Assembly (NCBI RefSeq): GCF_943734655.1
Contig: NC_071355.1
Location: 30,292,964 to 30,356,963, forward strand
DNA length: 64,000 nucleotides
Reading direction: 5' to 3'
Source: Sabethes cyaneus
Lineage: Eukaryota > Arthropoda > Insecta > Diptera > Culicidae
Shown here: positions 31,923 through 42,540 of the stretch, in pieces
How positions within the stretch are numbered: position 1 is the first letter of the stretch
Layout of the letters: every line of letters starts with the position of its first letter
The notes under the pieces: model-generated
Databases searched by the model: none
Seen by the model: only the letters and a program-made list of their open reading frames with translations
What the model was told of the DNA's origin: nothing
Translations under genes and position numbers: made by a program

Positions 31923-32348
31923 AAACATAATGTTCATGAAGATTTGAGGAATTTTCGCTCACTGATTTTAATTCTATTTAATTTATTTTTTCTTTTCTTT
32001 TTATTAACGACGTATAGCAGTCGGCTTTACTTTTCTGTTGGGGAAGAATAAATGCTTAATGCGAGAAATGTAGATTCAGGCAAACTGAAAATTCTTGATA
32101 TTAGGCCAAAAATATAGACTTAGCGAAGGTCTTTGGCAGCAAAAGGCGAACGGCTCATTGGTAACTTTGCTCTTTTGTTCAGACTGAAATTGAAATGCTC
32201 CATTTTATTCAACGTAGATGATAGAATGCAGGACCATGAAAAATAGGTGTGGCCGATTCTTGTCGCTCGCTCCGGTACATAATACGTGGTAAGCCGGCGA
32301 ACAGCATTATTCAAACGCTAGCTGAGCTACTGCCAACATCGTTTGCCA

Positions 32349-32690
32349 GGGCAAACGAAAGTCAACTCGTGCAAGTTTGCAGTTCCCGGTCGGCTACTGA
32401 GTGTGTAATGGAGCTGGAGCACTCATTTCGCTGCCGTGATGGAATATCTGGCTGCTGAAGTTCTGGAATTGGCAGGAAATATGCTGCTCGCGACAACAAA
32501 TCGACCAGAATCATCCCATGTCACTTGCAGCTGGTTACTTGGAGTGGTATTTCATCGTGATTCAGGACCATACACGAACGGCTTCGTCGATCGCATAGCT
32601 GCTGAAGCTTTTCGATTGGTCCGTTGCAACAAGCTGTGTCTAGTTTGCGGTTATCGGTATTCCAATTTACCGAACAGAGAATTACGTTAA
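32349..32690 (+). pseudogene. Histone H2A/H2B chimeric pseudogene
   Basis: 32349-32392 encodes the H2A N-terminal K-STRASLQFPVG segment. After an internal deletion, 32395-32533 encodes RVGAGA to HLQL. It then passes directly into H2B at about 32535, with DTG.GISS, then near 32575-32640 N.FV.RIAAEA.RL...NK, and near 32670 a LLLPGEL-like remnant. A deletion has thus joined H2A to H2B on the same strand. It shares the base insertion after GGAAAT and the CTGAGTGTGT junction with the H2A relic at 31623, so one is a duplicate of the other made after decay began. Confidence 0.88.
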
Positions 32691-32742
32691 GTGCGTTAGT
32701 GCAAGTTTATTGCAAGCAGGAGTTATGATAATTAAAACAATC

Positions 32743-32758
32743 GGTCCTTTTAAGGGCC
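32743..32758 (+). promoter_or_regulatory. Histone mRNA 3' stem-loop
   Basis: GGTCCTTTTAAGGGCC forms a six-pair stem with loop TTTA and is followed by ACACA, at the expected distance beyond the H2B remnant. The loop matches the one at 31907. Confidence 0.8.
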
Positions 32759-32759
32759 A

Positions 32760-33445
32760 CACAACGATTGAAGAGTTTATTATATTTTCTTTCCCAGTTA
32801 TTACCATAATTACAGTCAACGAGGGAAAAGTTGAATTTTTTACCATTGCGGACGACCAACCAATGACGGTAATAAATTTTCATTTTCTGCGACTTCCAAA
32901 ACGTCTGCAGGTTGTAAATGCTTTATCACTGTTCTTTTGTAAGCCGCAGAAAAGTTGCGAAAAATTTTCAACTTTTTGAATACTCGCGCGTACCGTCTTT
33001 CGATTACCAGAGGAAAAGCACTATTCAACGTAGAAACAGATCATAAAAATTTATTTACTGTTTGGTTTAGTTACTGACTTGGTTTCGTTTTAATAAACTA
33101 GATTCAATCAATTCATGGATATAATTCCAAAATCGGTTGAGGATTGAATGTATACAATGTTTCTACTTTGATAAACGTTACGTATGTAGCTTGTATACAT
33201 GAAGAATCGTACTATTACATATATGGATACATCCTACTATCGCTACAAAGAGACTTACGTAGTCCTACGTCACCTATGCGGTCGTGCCTTGTGCACAACC
33301 CCTCTGATTTTTTAGTTACCGATAAGCTTCTTATGACGTCCTGTCAGAGACCTGGTTTTCGGTACAGACATAAGCCTCATATAGGAATAGATTAACAGGT
33401 AATTTTAGTCTTAATCTTCATAAAGTATACGTTTATTTGAGACGA
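32760..33445. other. No gene recognised
   Basis: AT-rich spacer. A frame at 32710-32979 has no recognisable domain. Confidence 0.5.
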
Positions 33446-33990
33446 TAACCGAGACCGGATAAAAGAAAAAAAATCATAAAAAAGAAAAAATGTGCATGAA
33501 AAAGAGGAAAACCGGATACAACAGATGAAAAACGGAACAGAGGGAAATCCGGACACAGAAAAAGGACGACAAACGGGACGGAAAAAAAGATCAGGAAAAG
33601 AAGATACAGCGTACAGAAAAAAGGGGAAACAAGGGGAATGAAATAGAGGGAAGCTTGATAAGAAAGTGAATGCGGAACTGAAAAGAACTGAAAAAATAGT
33701 GAGAGAAAAACGAAAATCGATAGAGGAAATGAGAAAAGCGGCAAAACCGGGATAAAAAGGGTGAAAGTTGAGACATAAAATGGAAAGAAAATCGGAATAA
33801 CAAAAAGGAAAACCGAAGATGACAAGAAAAAAAAGGGATCTAAAAACGGAATAAACGTGAAAGAAAAGACGAAAAAACGAGACATTAAAAGGAGAAAAGA
33901 CGGAACGGACGAAAATGGCAACGATAACATAAAATGGGTGAAAACAGGACTAAATAATAGACAAAATGGGAAAAAAGCAGGTTGGTAAAC
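33446..33990. repeat. Degenerate purine-rich array (GGAAAACCGGA-like)
   Basis: About 540 bp of loosely repeated A/G-rich words such as GAAAACCGG, GGAAAAAGA and ACGGAACGG. It is similar in style to 25046-28150 but with different words. The opposite strand opens spurious Phe/Ser/Leu-rich frames (33930-33433). Confidence 0.75.
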
Positions 33991-34004
33991 GGCTAGATAA
34001 TGCG

Positions 34005-37000
34005 GAATATAGACCCCATAGTGGTCGTTAGCCTCTTATCCAGCAACTCCGATCCCGACCTCCTCGTGGTACCAGCCGGAATACGAGCAACCTTAGCGGA
34101 GATCGGGTAACCAACCCCGGTGGAAACTAAGGTCGTATACTAACCGGGAAGGAGGTATAGTGCGTCTCGGCACTATGAGATGGCAGCCCCATCGCGAGAC
34201 TCGGTAGTGTTGCCCCAGTACGGCTACACACCTAAACTAAACTTAACTAACAACATTCAAGCATATTCGGAGCGGAATATTCGGCATCGACCTAGGCGAC
34301 GAAATAAGGACGACGAATGGAGACTCGGGAAATGGAACTGCAGATCGCTAAATTTCGCAGGTTGCGAGCGGGTGCTGATTGAACAGCTGGAACCCCGCAA
34401 ACTCGGCATCGTAGCTCTGCAGGAAATCTGTCGCAAAGGAGAGAAGGTATGGAAGATCCGTGGCGGAAAGGCCCAGTTTTACCAGAGCGGTGGCGCTACC
34501 AACGAACTGGGAACGGGCTTTGTAGTGCTGGGCGGAATGCAGGATCGCGTGATAGATTGGAAGGCGATCAACGAGAGAATGTGTGTATTGAGGATAAAGG
34601 GCCGTTTCTTCAATTATAGCATCATTAACGTGCACTGCCCGCACGAAGGTAGACCCGACGATGAGAAAGAAGCGTTCTACGCGAGGCTGGAGGCAACGTA
34701 CGACAGCTGCTCGTCACGGGACATCAAGATCGTCATCGGGGATTTGAACGCCCAGGTCGGTAGGGAAGAAATGTATAGACCGGTGGTAGGACTCCATAGC
34801 CTGCACACCGACACAAACGATAATGGCCAACGATGTATAAACTTCGCAGCTTCCCGAGGCCTGGTGATCCGAAGTACCTTTTTCCCGCGCAAGGATATCC
34901 ACAAAGCCACCTGGAGATCACCTGACCAACGTACAATGAACCAAATTGACCACGTTCTCATAGAGGGCCGGTTCTTCTCTAACATCACGAACGTACGCTC
35001 CCGTCGGGGTGCGGATATTGATTCTGACCATTACCTAGTAGCAGTACATGTGCGCTCAAAGCTGTCCACCGTATACCGGACACGTCAAAGCCGCCCTCCT
35101 CGGCTGAACATCAGGCAGCTAGATAACCCACAAGCTGCCGAGAACTACGCGCGAGTACTGAATGAGGCACTGCCTTCTTCCGAGGAGTTAGGTGCTTCAA
35201 ACCTCGAAGACGGTTGGGGCAGAATACGCTCGGCCATCGGAGAGGCCGCTACCGCGGCACTAGGTATTGAGCCTCGGAGTACACAAAATGATTGGTTTGA
35301 TGGGGAATGCCAACAAGCGGTGGAGGAGAAAAAAAACGCTTGGAAAAATTATCTAAGTATTGCCACTAGAGAGAACCTGGCCAAGTACCGACGAGCTAGG
35401 AACCAGTTGACCACGATCCTGAGGAGAAAAAAGCGCCAAAAGGAGGACAGAGATCGTGAAGAATTAGAACAACTATTCCGAGCTAATGACACGCGCAAGT
35501 TTTATGAGAAGGTGAACCAAACTCGGAAGGGCTACACACCGAAACCTGACATGTGTAGGGACGAGGGAGGGAATCTAATTACAAACGAGCGCGAGGTGGT
35601 CGACAGGTGGAAGCAGTTCTTCGATGAACACCTCAATGGCGAAGTCGCAGAAGGAGGCGGAACGGAAATTACCCTAGGAGCGCCCATGGAAGATAGTGAT
35701 GTCCTAGCACCTGATCTCCAAGAAGTCAAACGAGAAATCAGGTTGCTGAAGACCAATAAAGCCGCTGGGAAGGACCGCCTACCGGCAGAGCTTTATAAAC
35801 ATGGCGGGGAAACGCTAGCAAAGGCTCTACACTGGGTTATTTCGAGGATTTGGGAGGAGGAAAAGCTACCGGAGGAATGGATGGAAGGAGTGGTTTGTCC
35901 CATCTACAAAAAGGGTGATCGGCTAGACTGCTGCAACTATCGTGGTATTACGCTGGTAAACGCCGCCTACAAGGTACTCTCCCAGATCCTGTTACGCCGG
36001 CTGTCACCGATAGCACAAGGTTTCGTAGGGAATTATCAGGCGGGTTTCATGGGGGCTCGCGCAACTACGGACCAAATGTTTACTATCCGACAGATCTTGC
36101 AGAAATGTCGGGAGTACAACGTGCCCACGCATCACATCTTTATCGATTTCAAAGCAGCATACGATACAGTCGATCGAGACAAGCTATGGCAGATAATGCA
36201 CGAATACGGTTTTCCGGACAAACTGACGCGACTGATCAGAGCTACATTGGATCGAGTGATGTGTTTCGTACGCATCTCTGGGACACTCTCGAGTCCCTTC
36301 GAGACGCGACGAGGGTTGAGACAAGGTGACGGTCTATCCTGCATGCTGTTCAACATCGCTCTTGAGGGGGTGATCCGACGAGCGGGCATTGAAACGAGAG
36401 GCACGATTTTTACCAAGAGTAGCCAACTTCTAGGCTTTGCAGATGACTTCGATATCATAGCCAGGAACTTTGCGACGGCGGAGGCAATCTACGCCAGACT
36501 GAAAGCGGAGTCTAGGAGAATTGGGCTAAAAATAAATGCGTCGAAGACCAAATACATGAAAGGAAGAGGCTTAAAGGAAACAAACGCGCGCCTCCCACGG
36601 ACGGTAACCGTTGACGGCGACGAACTAGAAGTGGTAGAAGAGTTCGTGTATTTGGGATCGCTGGTGACCGCGGACAACAACACTAGTAAGGAGATCCAGC
36701 GGCGCATCCAAGCGGGAAATCGGGCCTACTTTGCCCTTCGTAAAACGCTGCGATCAGGAAGCATACGCCGCCGCACGAAGCTAATAATGTACAAAACCAT
36801 TATTAGACCGGTAGTTCTTTATGGACTTGAAGCCGTGACGCTGCTTACGGAGGACATACGCGCCCTTGCCGTATTTGAGCGGAAAGTGCTGCGGACGATA
36901 TTTGGCGGAGTACAAACTGAAAGCGGAGAGTGGCGGAGGCGTATGAATCACGAGCTACAGGCACTGCTTGGGGAGACTCCCATCGTACATCTAGCGAAAG

Positions 37001-37262
37001 TTAGCAGGCTACGGTGGGCCGGACACGTCGTAAGGATGCCGGACGACAGTGCGACGAAAACGGTCCTCTTCAACAACCCCACCGGCACCAGGAACAGGGG
37101 AGCCCAACGTGCACGATGGCTCGACCAGGTCGAAAGCGATTTGCGACTTCTGAGACGACTAGGAAATTGGCGACGAGTGGCCCAAGACCGAGTTGAATGG
37201 AGACGAGTGCTTGAAACAGCACGAGCCACCCCGGCTCTATGCTGCTGAAGAAGAAGAAGAAG
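34005..37262 (+). mobile_element. RTE-clade non-LTR retrotransposon, near full length
   Basis: About 175 bp of non-repetitive leader (34005-34179) precedes a single intact frame. The element closes with a short AGAAGAAGAAGAAG tail at about 37247-37262. RTE elements are typically about 3.2 kb with one frame and a short, simple-repeat 3' end, which fits. Target duplications were not resolved. Confidence 0.85.
34180..37248 (+). CDS. RTE-type endonuclease/reverse transcriptase, 1022 aa
   Basis: The protein nicks target DNA and copies its own RNA at the nick. An APE-type endonuclease spans residues about 45-295, with E82 in ALQE, D188 and N190 in GDLNA and the SDH triad end at 282-284. A basic linker (about 370-450) follows. 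The reverse transcriptase spans about 510-790, with D656 in FIDFKAAYD, RQGD at 714-717 and FADD at 753-756. The C-terminal domain has YLGSLVTADN (825-834) and RLRWAGHVVRMPDD (943-956), the tail typical of RTE-clade proteins. No RNase H is visible. No stop or frameshift is present, so the copy may be active or very young. The ATG at 34180 is the first in frame. Confidence 0.93.
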   Translation: MAAPSRDSVVLPQYGYTPKLNLTNNIQAYSERNIRHRPRRRNKDDEWRLGKWNCRSLNFAGCERVLIEQLEPRKLGIVALQEICRKGEKVWKIRGGKAQFYQSGGATNELGTGFVVLGGMQDRVIDWKAINERMCVLRIKGRFFNYSIINVHCPHEGRPDDEKEAFYARLEATYDSCSSRDIKIVIGDLNAQVGREEMYRPVVGLHSLHTDTNDNGQRCINFAASRGLVIRSTFFPRKDIHKATWRSPDQRTMNQIDHVLIEGRFFSNITNVRSRRGADIDSDHYLVAVHVRSKLSTVYRTRQSRPPRLNIRQLDNPQAAENYARVLNEALPSSEELGASNLEDGWGRIRSAIGEAATAALGIEPRSTQNDWFDGECQQAVEEKKNAWKNYLSIATRENLAKYRRARNQLTTILRRKKRQKEDRDREELEQLFRANDTRKFYEKVNQTRKGYTPKPDMCRDEGGNLITNEREVVDRWKQFFDEHLNGEVAEGGGTEITLGAPMEDSDVLAPDLQEVKREIRLLKTNKAAGKDRLPAELYKHGGETLAKALHWVISRIWEEEKLPEEWMEGVVCPIYKKGDRLDCCNYRGITLVNAAYKVLSQILLRRLSPIAQGFVGNYQAGFMGARATTDQMFTIRQILQKCREYNVPTHHIFIDFKAAYDTVDRDKLWQIMHEYGFPDKLTRLIRATLDRVMCFVRISGTLSSPFETRRGLRQGDGLSCMLFNIALEGVIRRAGIETRGTIFTKSSQLLGFADDFDIIARNFATAEAIYARLKAESRRIGLKINASKTKYMKGRGLKETNARLPRTVTVDGDELEVVEEFVYLGSLVTADNNTSKEIQRRIQAGNRAYFALRKTLRSGSIRRRTKLIMYKTIIRPVVLYGLEAVTLLTEDIRALAVFERKVLRTIFGGVQTESGEWRRRMNHELQALLGETPIVHLAKVSRLRWAGHVVRMPDDSATKTVLFNNPTGTRNRGAQRARWLDQVESDLRLLRRLGNWRRVAQDRVEWRRVLETARATPALCC

Positions 37263-37271
37263 GGAAAAAAG

Positions 37272-37470
37272 CAAAGCCGCGGGTATAAACATCCTTAAGA
37301 ACTTGACCCTTCTTTATCGACAGATTTCGCAGCCAGTTATTGGAGTACAGGAAAATTACGGCGATAGTGCAAAGATCGTACTGACTCTATAAGCAGTACC
37401 CGTACTGACTCTATAAGAGGCCCGAATGGCGAATATACAACGACTGGCTTGTTAGGCCAGCATCGTACTC
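37272..37470 (-). mobile_element. tRNA-derived SINE
   Basis: Read on the minus strand, a GATGCTGGCCTAACAAGCCA block (A-box side) is followed by a B-box-like region that is mutated here. The copies at 27461 and 54249 keep GTTCGAATCTC. A body ending in the segment with TTCTTTATCGACAGA on the plus strand follows. It lies directly after the RTE element. The copy is diverged, with a small duplication of GTACTGACTCTATAAG. Confidence 0.65.
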
Positions 37471-38867
37471 CGGGAATGGGATGGTAAGCAGAAAAATGAA
37501 ACAATAAGTACAGCAGGAAACACAGGACAGGACAAATTTAATTGCTTGCCCGTTTTGTAGACTGTTTAAATCCAAATTTAGGTGCAATTTTAAGCGGGGA
37601 CCCTACTTTGGATAGTCGAAAAAATCGAATTTTATTTTTTTGCATTTTTGAGACACTTATACGTTCAGAAATGTCATGCCAAAAGGATTTTTTGATATCT
37701 GATCTCGTTGAAAAGTTACGGCAAATATTGTGAAGTCACCTCAAGAGAAGTCTATTGCTGTACGAAACTTTGAACGCGTTTTCCTTCAAACCAACCATCC
37801 GTTGGTTCCCGACACGTACCGCCAGCAAGGAACTATTTTCTAGAGGGCATTCTCGCGCCTACCTGTCACTAGCTTAATAATCACTACAAAATATATCTTC
37901 AAATATACCTTAACTTATAACCAAAATACCCCAACACTTTACTATAGTTCTAGCATCTGGAAAAAATTTACGAAAATCTATTATTTTTCGGTTTTCCAGA
38001 GTAGGGTAGGGTCCCCCCTTCAAGTTTTAAATCCCATTCCAAGTCTAATACAATTTCAATTTCAAGAAAATTTTCCTAATCCTAATCTAATCTAATCTAA
38101 TCTAAACCCAATCGGCCGATGTTTTTGTGAAAAGTGCTTAGAAATCACATATTCAATTTATGCAATACGGCTGAATTGATGCAATATACTGCTCTTTCTT
38201 TGCTGTGAAAAAGTACAGATGAAATGATTCGAGAGAATCACTTGCGTTCATGTTCGTGTTATTCTCTACATTCATTCGTTCTTGACAACAATGAATGCAA
38301 TAAAATGTAAATCATTGTGAATTGTCGACAACGGTAAACGATAAACGCTACAATAAACGTAAACATTGCTCCTTAGTTTTAATTAATTTCCTTCAATCAG
38401 GTTTTGGTGGACTTTAAGAAGCAGGCAGTTTAAAAACTAAACTTTTAGTTTTAAAACTAGACCTAAAATACCAGTCAGCACGAAAATTGACTGACAGGTT
38501 AGACGAGGAATCATTCAGCAGTGCAATTCATGAACGAATTGGATTGAAGGGTAGAAAACTGAGAAAGATAAATACTGTCAGCAGCTCAGTAGTCATGTTC
38601 ATGGGCTGACATTTTATCTATCAAGGGTAAAACTGTATATGCTGAATGCGTTTTATATTCATACAGGGCTGCCATTTTTTTCGAGTACTGGATAAGAATC
38701 TATTATAGATTTTCCATACTATGTTTCCTCCAAAACCAAGATTTTTTGGATTTCGAAAGTAGTCATTTCATGTTCAAAATAATAACTACATTCATTGTAT
38801 TCTGATAGTCGGAAATGAATTAAAAGGCGGCTGTTTGAAACTTATCACTAGTTTTTCGTTTTTAATA
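37471..38867. other. No gene recognised; small (TAATC)n
   Basis: AT-rich sequence with no recognisable gene. A short run of TAATC/CTAAT units lies at about 38083-38104. Confidence 0.5.
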
Positions 38868-39084
38868 CCGTTCTGATTCAACATTAAAACAGTTTCAAAC
38901 TTCGAACACTTAGAATAAAATGCTCGCTGGTATCACCAATATGATAAAATATTATGCTTATTGTATACCACCGGATAGAGGTGGTATGAAATAAGCATAA
39001 TATTTTATCATATTAGCGATACCAGCGAGCATTTTATTCTAAGTGTTCGAAGTTTGAAACTGTTTTAAATTTGAATCAGAACGG
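38868..39084. mobile_element. Foldback MITE, ~100-bp arms, TA flanks
   Basis: A 217-bp near-perfect hairpin. The arms begin CCGTTCTGATTC and meet in a small loop around 38977 (ACCGGATAGAGGT). TA lies at both ends (38866-38867 and 39085-39086), which fits a Tc1/mariner-type non-autonomous element. There is no coding capacity. Confidence 0.8.
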
Positions 39085-39086
39085 TA

Positions 39087-39770
39087 CTTCGATCTAATAT
39101 TCTCAGGAATATTTTCATATCAAGTGTTAAGTCGCTTTTTTATTGCTTTTTTATGGATAAAAGACATAGATGAGCATCAAAATTGAGCTAGTAAATATAG
39201 TTTATTTGAAGCTATTAAAAAAGCGACTTACTGGTGGTGCTTGTTCATGCATGTTTCCAATGAAAACTGAAATTGAATTAGGCCATCATCCTCATCATCA
39301 TCATCATTTAGTTTGTTTAGGCGCAAGCGAAATTATGCCTTTCTTTATCGTTTTCCTAGGTTCGATTGCTTTGATATGCACCACGAAATGTTCCAGTTGT
39401 TCAGCCTATTGATTTATCATTCATTCGTTGATTCGCTTTCCTTTATGTGCGTATTTATTTGTTTTCAAATGGTCACACCCATTTCAAAATTTATTGTTTG
39501 ATGTGTAAATTGATGCTAGTTATGACAAACAGTGTCACTTTAATGGCGAACGAAGATTCCTAAGGTACCTACATCAAAACATGTGGAAACAATCTCTATA
39601 ATTGTGGAACAAAACTCAACAATAAATGCTTGAAATCTTGACAAAAGTCTCGACATGATCGAATGGATTGCCCGAATTTGTTTTTTTTTGCGTCGCATAC
39701 TCTTGAAAATCATCCTCAGTCGATGAAAAAAACAAATTCATTGTATTAGGTAGCTGAAATTGGACCGTCA
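39087..39770. other. No gene; small hairpin
   Basis: TAAGTCGCTTTTTTA at about 39128 and its inverse at about 39218-39232 form a stem with a loop of about 75 bases. Otherwise AT-rich sequence with a CAT repeat near 39285-39305. Confidence 0.5.
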
Positions 39771-41450
39771 ACCATCAACGTCTTCTGCAAATATTTTCGA
39801 TCAAACAGAGAATTCACCGGAAAAGCGAGCAAGACCAGCACAAACTCAAAGCGGCCGAAACTGGCGCGCGCAAAGTGTGGCGTAAATTTTGTAAACAATA
39901 ACAAAACCAAGGCAGCCATGTTTTATTACCGCTACGCGGTGCTTTAATTACACGGAAAAGCCAAGCTCACCAATACAACCGTCTGGAATCAAATTGCTCT
40001 ACGGTCGGAGCTAGAGCTAGAGCTGCACTGATGCTGCTGCTGCTGATGGTGATGATGGTGCTGACGATATTAATGATATTAGTTGTTGACTATTTTGATG
40101 ACAACATAAACTTACAGATACAGCGTACGTGTGCACGTACACACACAGCCGAGTTTTCCCGTTTGTTGGCGCAATCGATGCGAACCAGGCACACGCGCCT
40201 GCCAGAGATAAAAAAACTCAAACAAGAGAGAGAGAGACCATAGCGACAAATCGCGCGGGAATCCAACTTCGCATTTCACATGATCAATAAAAGAGTAACA
40301 AAAAACACACACTCTGCCAAAGTCAACGAGAGGTGGAGAAAAATTGTGTGAGCATAGAAAACATAAATTGCTACGACCGCTAGTGCCCCGAACCACCCAC
40401 CCGGATACCACCCCCTTTTTTCCATAACAGCATTTCCTTTATTCTCAATCTCAACTCTAAAGTAAATACCGTGCGAACAGCCGCGATATCACTCTCTCTC
40501 TACCTTTCATTTCATTCTCCTGCTCTACAGACAGAGTCGCTTTCATCTCCAGAGCCTGACCCCTTCACCAGCAACCGGAGCAGCAACAGCAGCAGCAGCA
40601 GCAACAGCGGACGATTGAAGAAAGTAGTGCAAAAGGGATATGATTTCATATCAGCGCAGCATAGAAATAGGTACCAGTCAGTAGTGTGCCTTTAATGTTT
40701 TGATTCTGCGCTTGCCTGTCGAGTCGACCGATGCGATGGATGGCAGAAGCAGGTCGTTGCCAGTGTGTTAGTGTAGATCGCTTGCTCCTATTATTATGTT
40801 GGGTGTGCGATGATATGTTTCACCGCATGCTACGATGTGTGGGTACGCATACTTTCCCATGGCCACCGTTCCTCTAAGTAGCCTCTAGGCCAGGCTGTGC
40901 ATGGTTCAAATGGATGCAACCGCAGCAAGCGGTTGCCGAGGTGGATAGGAGGGGAGCGATGGTGGGTCGGTATGATTGCCTAGAAAAATGCTGTAGCATG
41001 GATGGAGAAAGCGAAACATAACAAAACACCGGACGCACACAGCCAAAGCTCGGTTCGGTTCGCGAAAGTACCTACTGCGTACGTACGGCTGTATAGCAGC
41101 CGAACAGGACGGTTTATCGCTGCCGGGAAGCTAGCACCGACCTACGTTCGAATGTTTTCGTTGCGATAAAAATAGAGAAAAACAAAGAAAGGCACCTTTG
41201 TTTAGGATGGCGATGTTTGCGTCTGCCTGCTACCGTTCGTTTTTTTTTGCTCTCGCTACTACTGGTTGGCTACCAATGCGGATGTTGACATCGGTTTTGT
41301 ACGATGATGGTTGAGGTTGAGCCAAACCAGACCGAAAGTCGTGATCGGGTGGCAAAACACTTGTTGAGGAAAGAACCTCTAGGAAAGCGATTATGTTGTC
41401 TGTTTGTTTTTTTTAGGCTGATGACTGTTTATCTGGCTGTCTTACATTAT
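39771..41450. other. TE-poor island, third of four
   Basis: Relatively G+C-rich with no recognisable transposon. It contains GCTGAT/CTGCTG and GATGGT repeats near 40030-40070, AG repeats near 40225 and CAG/AGC repeats near 40583-40608. It holds one candidate exon at 40531-40670. Possibly regulatory or transcribed DNA of a larger gene. Confidence 0.5.
40531..40670 (+). CDS. Candidate internal coding exon, unidentified
   Basis: A pyrimidine-rich tract (CTCTCTCTACCTTTC and on to 40530) ends in TACAG. An open frame follows, encoding Ser-rich sequence with SPEPDPFTSNR, a Ser/Asn run from AGC/AAC repeats, then GRLKKVVQKGYDFISAQHR. A possible donor AG|GTACC lies at 40671. The frame stays open from 40471 to 40692. 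I do not recognise the protein. The acceptor looks good and the donor is only fair, so this may be chance. Confidence 0.3.
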
Positions 41451-42505
41451 TGGTCTTTTGTCCATTGTTTTGTTTGGTAATTTCAGGAATTTATTTCCCA
41501 TCCCATCCCCTCGATCATACCGTTGGATGTTACAATTAATATCAAATTATGCCAACCACAATAATCAATCCAACTTTTGTCGGAAAACTACTATTCCCAA
41601 TCTTATAATACACTCACAACCACATCAAAGGACTCTTGGAAATAATTTTAATTATTTCTTAAAAATTTTTAAATTATTTTCTTATCGCTTTCTATTGAGA
41701 TTTGGAAAACATCCGAGGTAAACCACAAATGCTAAATCTGCCAGGCCTACTATGAAGTACTGCCGCACAGACGGCTCTGCGAATAAGTTATTCATACATA
41801 AACACATCACTGAAGCAGCAGGAAAAGAAGAAACAGGGACGCCTCGTATCAACCGTTTCTGATAAATTACTCCGGACCCTCGAAGATAAGTTCATGGCAT
41901 TTAAGCCAAAAGCCCGGTTACAATAGGTTAAGGTTAAGGTTAAGGTTAAGGTTAAGGCACCCTATTTCGCGTATTGAAAACAGAAGAAACGCCCAACTAC
42001 CAAAGGTATAGAAAATGGTACCGTGGGATTTCGAATTTGGCAACAAATGCGTGTCGCCTATGTTGCCAAAATCGAAACCGTGCCAAAATCGAGACCTTTG
42101 TTGATATGAAAAAAATGAATGTAAATAAGAAATTGGAAATTAGTAATTAGAAATTGAGTAACTATTATTATTAATCAACGATTGCAACCATTTTAGGTTC
42201 GAAAAGTCCGCCAAGAGCTATCCGTCTGGTGCAAATAAGTTTTTGGTAACCTGCGCTGAGATGTAGTCCTACGGCAATAAAAATATTGTTCAAAACATCC
42301 TATAACCAGCCACGTAGCCAGGGGGGAGCCCGAAATATTTTGGCTTACATTAAAAAAAAAGTCAATTCAGAATAACAATACACCAAGCTAAAACAGCAGC
42401 ACAAGTATATTTTGGATGAGTGCGTCTTCGAATAACAATAGAACCGACATCGTCTTCTATCTCTCACAGTCTGTGAAGATTCTCAACTATGTAGCTCTCT
42501 GTTAA
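41451..42505. repeat. No gene; (GGTTAA)n at 41925-41957
   Basis: Mostly AT-rich and unassigned. Five to six units of the hexamer GGTTAA lie at 41925-41957. It resembles but does not match the arthropod TTAGG telomere unit. Confidence 0.6.
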
Positions 42506-42540
42506 CGGAACATTCGGCATGGACAAAGGCGACGAATTAA
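42506..42540 (+). pseudogene. Tiny RTE-like 5' scrap
   Basis: CGGAACATTCGGCAT, then GGCGACGAA, matches 34271-34305 of the intact RTE-like element, near the start of its frame. It ends at the TTAA where the next element begins. Short, so tentative. Confidence 0.5.

Noticed and set aside
33433..33930. Phe/Ser-rich 165-codon minus-strand frame
   Set aside because: Same cause: it lies opposite a purine-rich array.
41925..41957. GGTTAA hexamers as an interstitial telomere
   Set aside because: The arthropod telomere unit is TTAGG, a pentamer; a hexamer of this length is an ordinary microsatellite.
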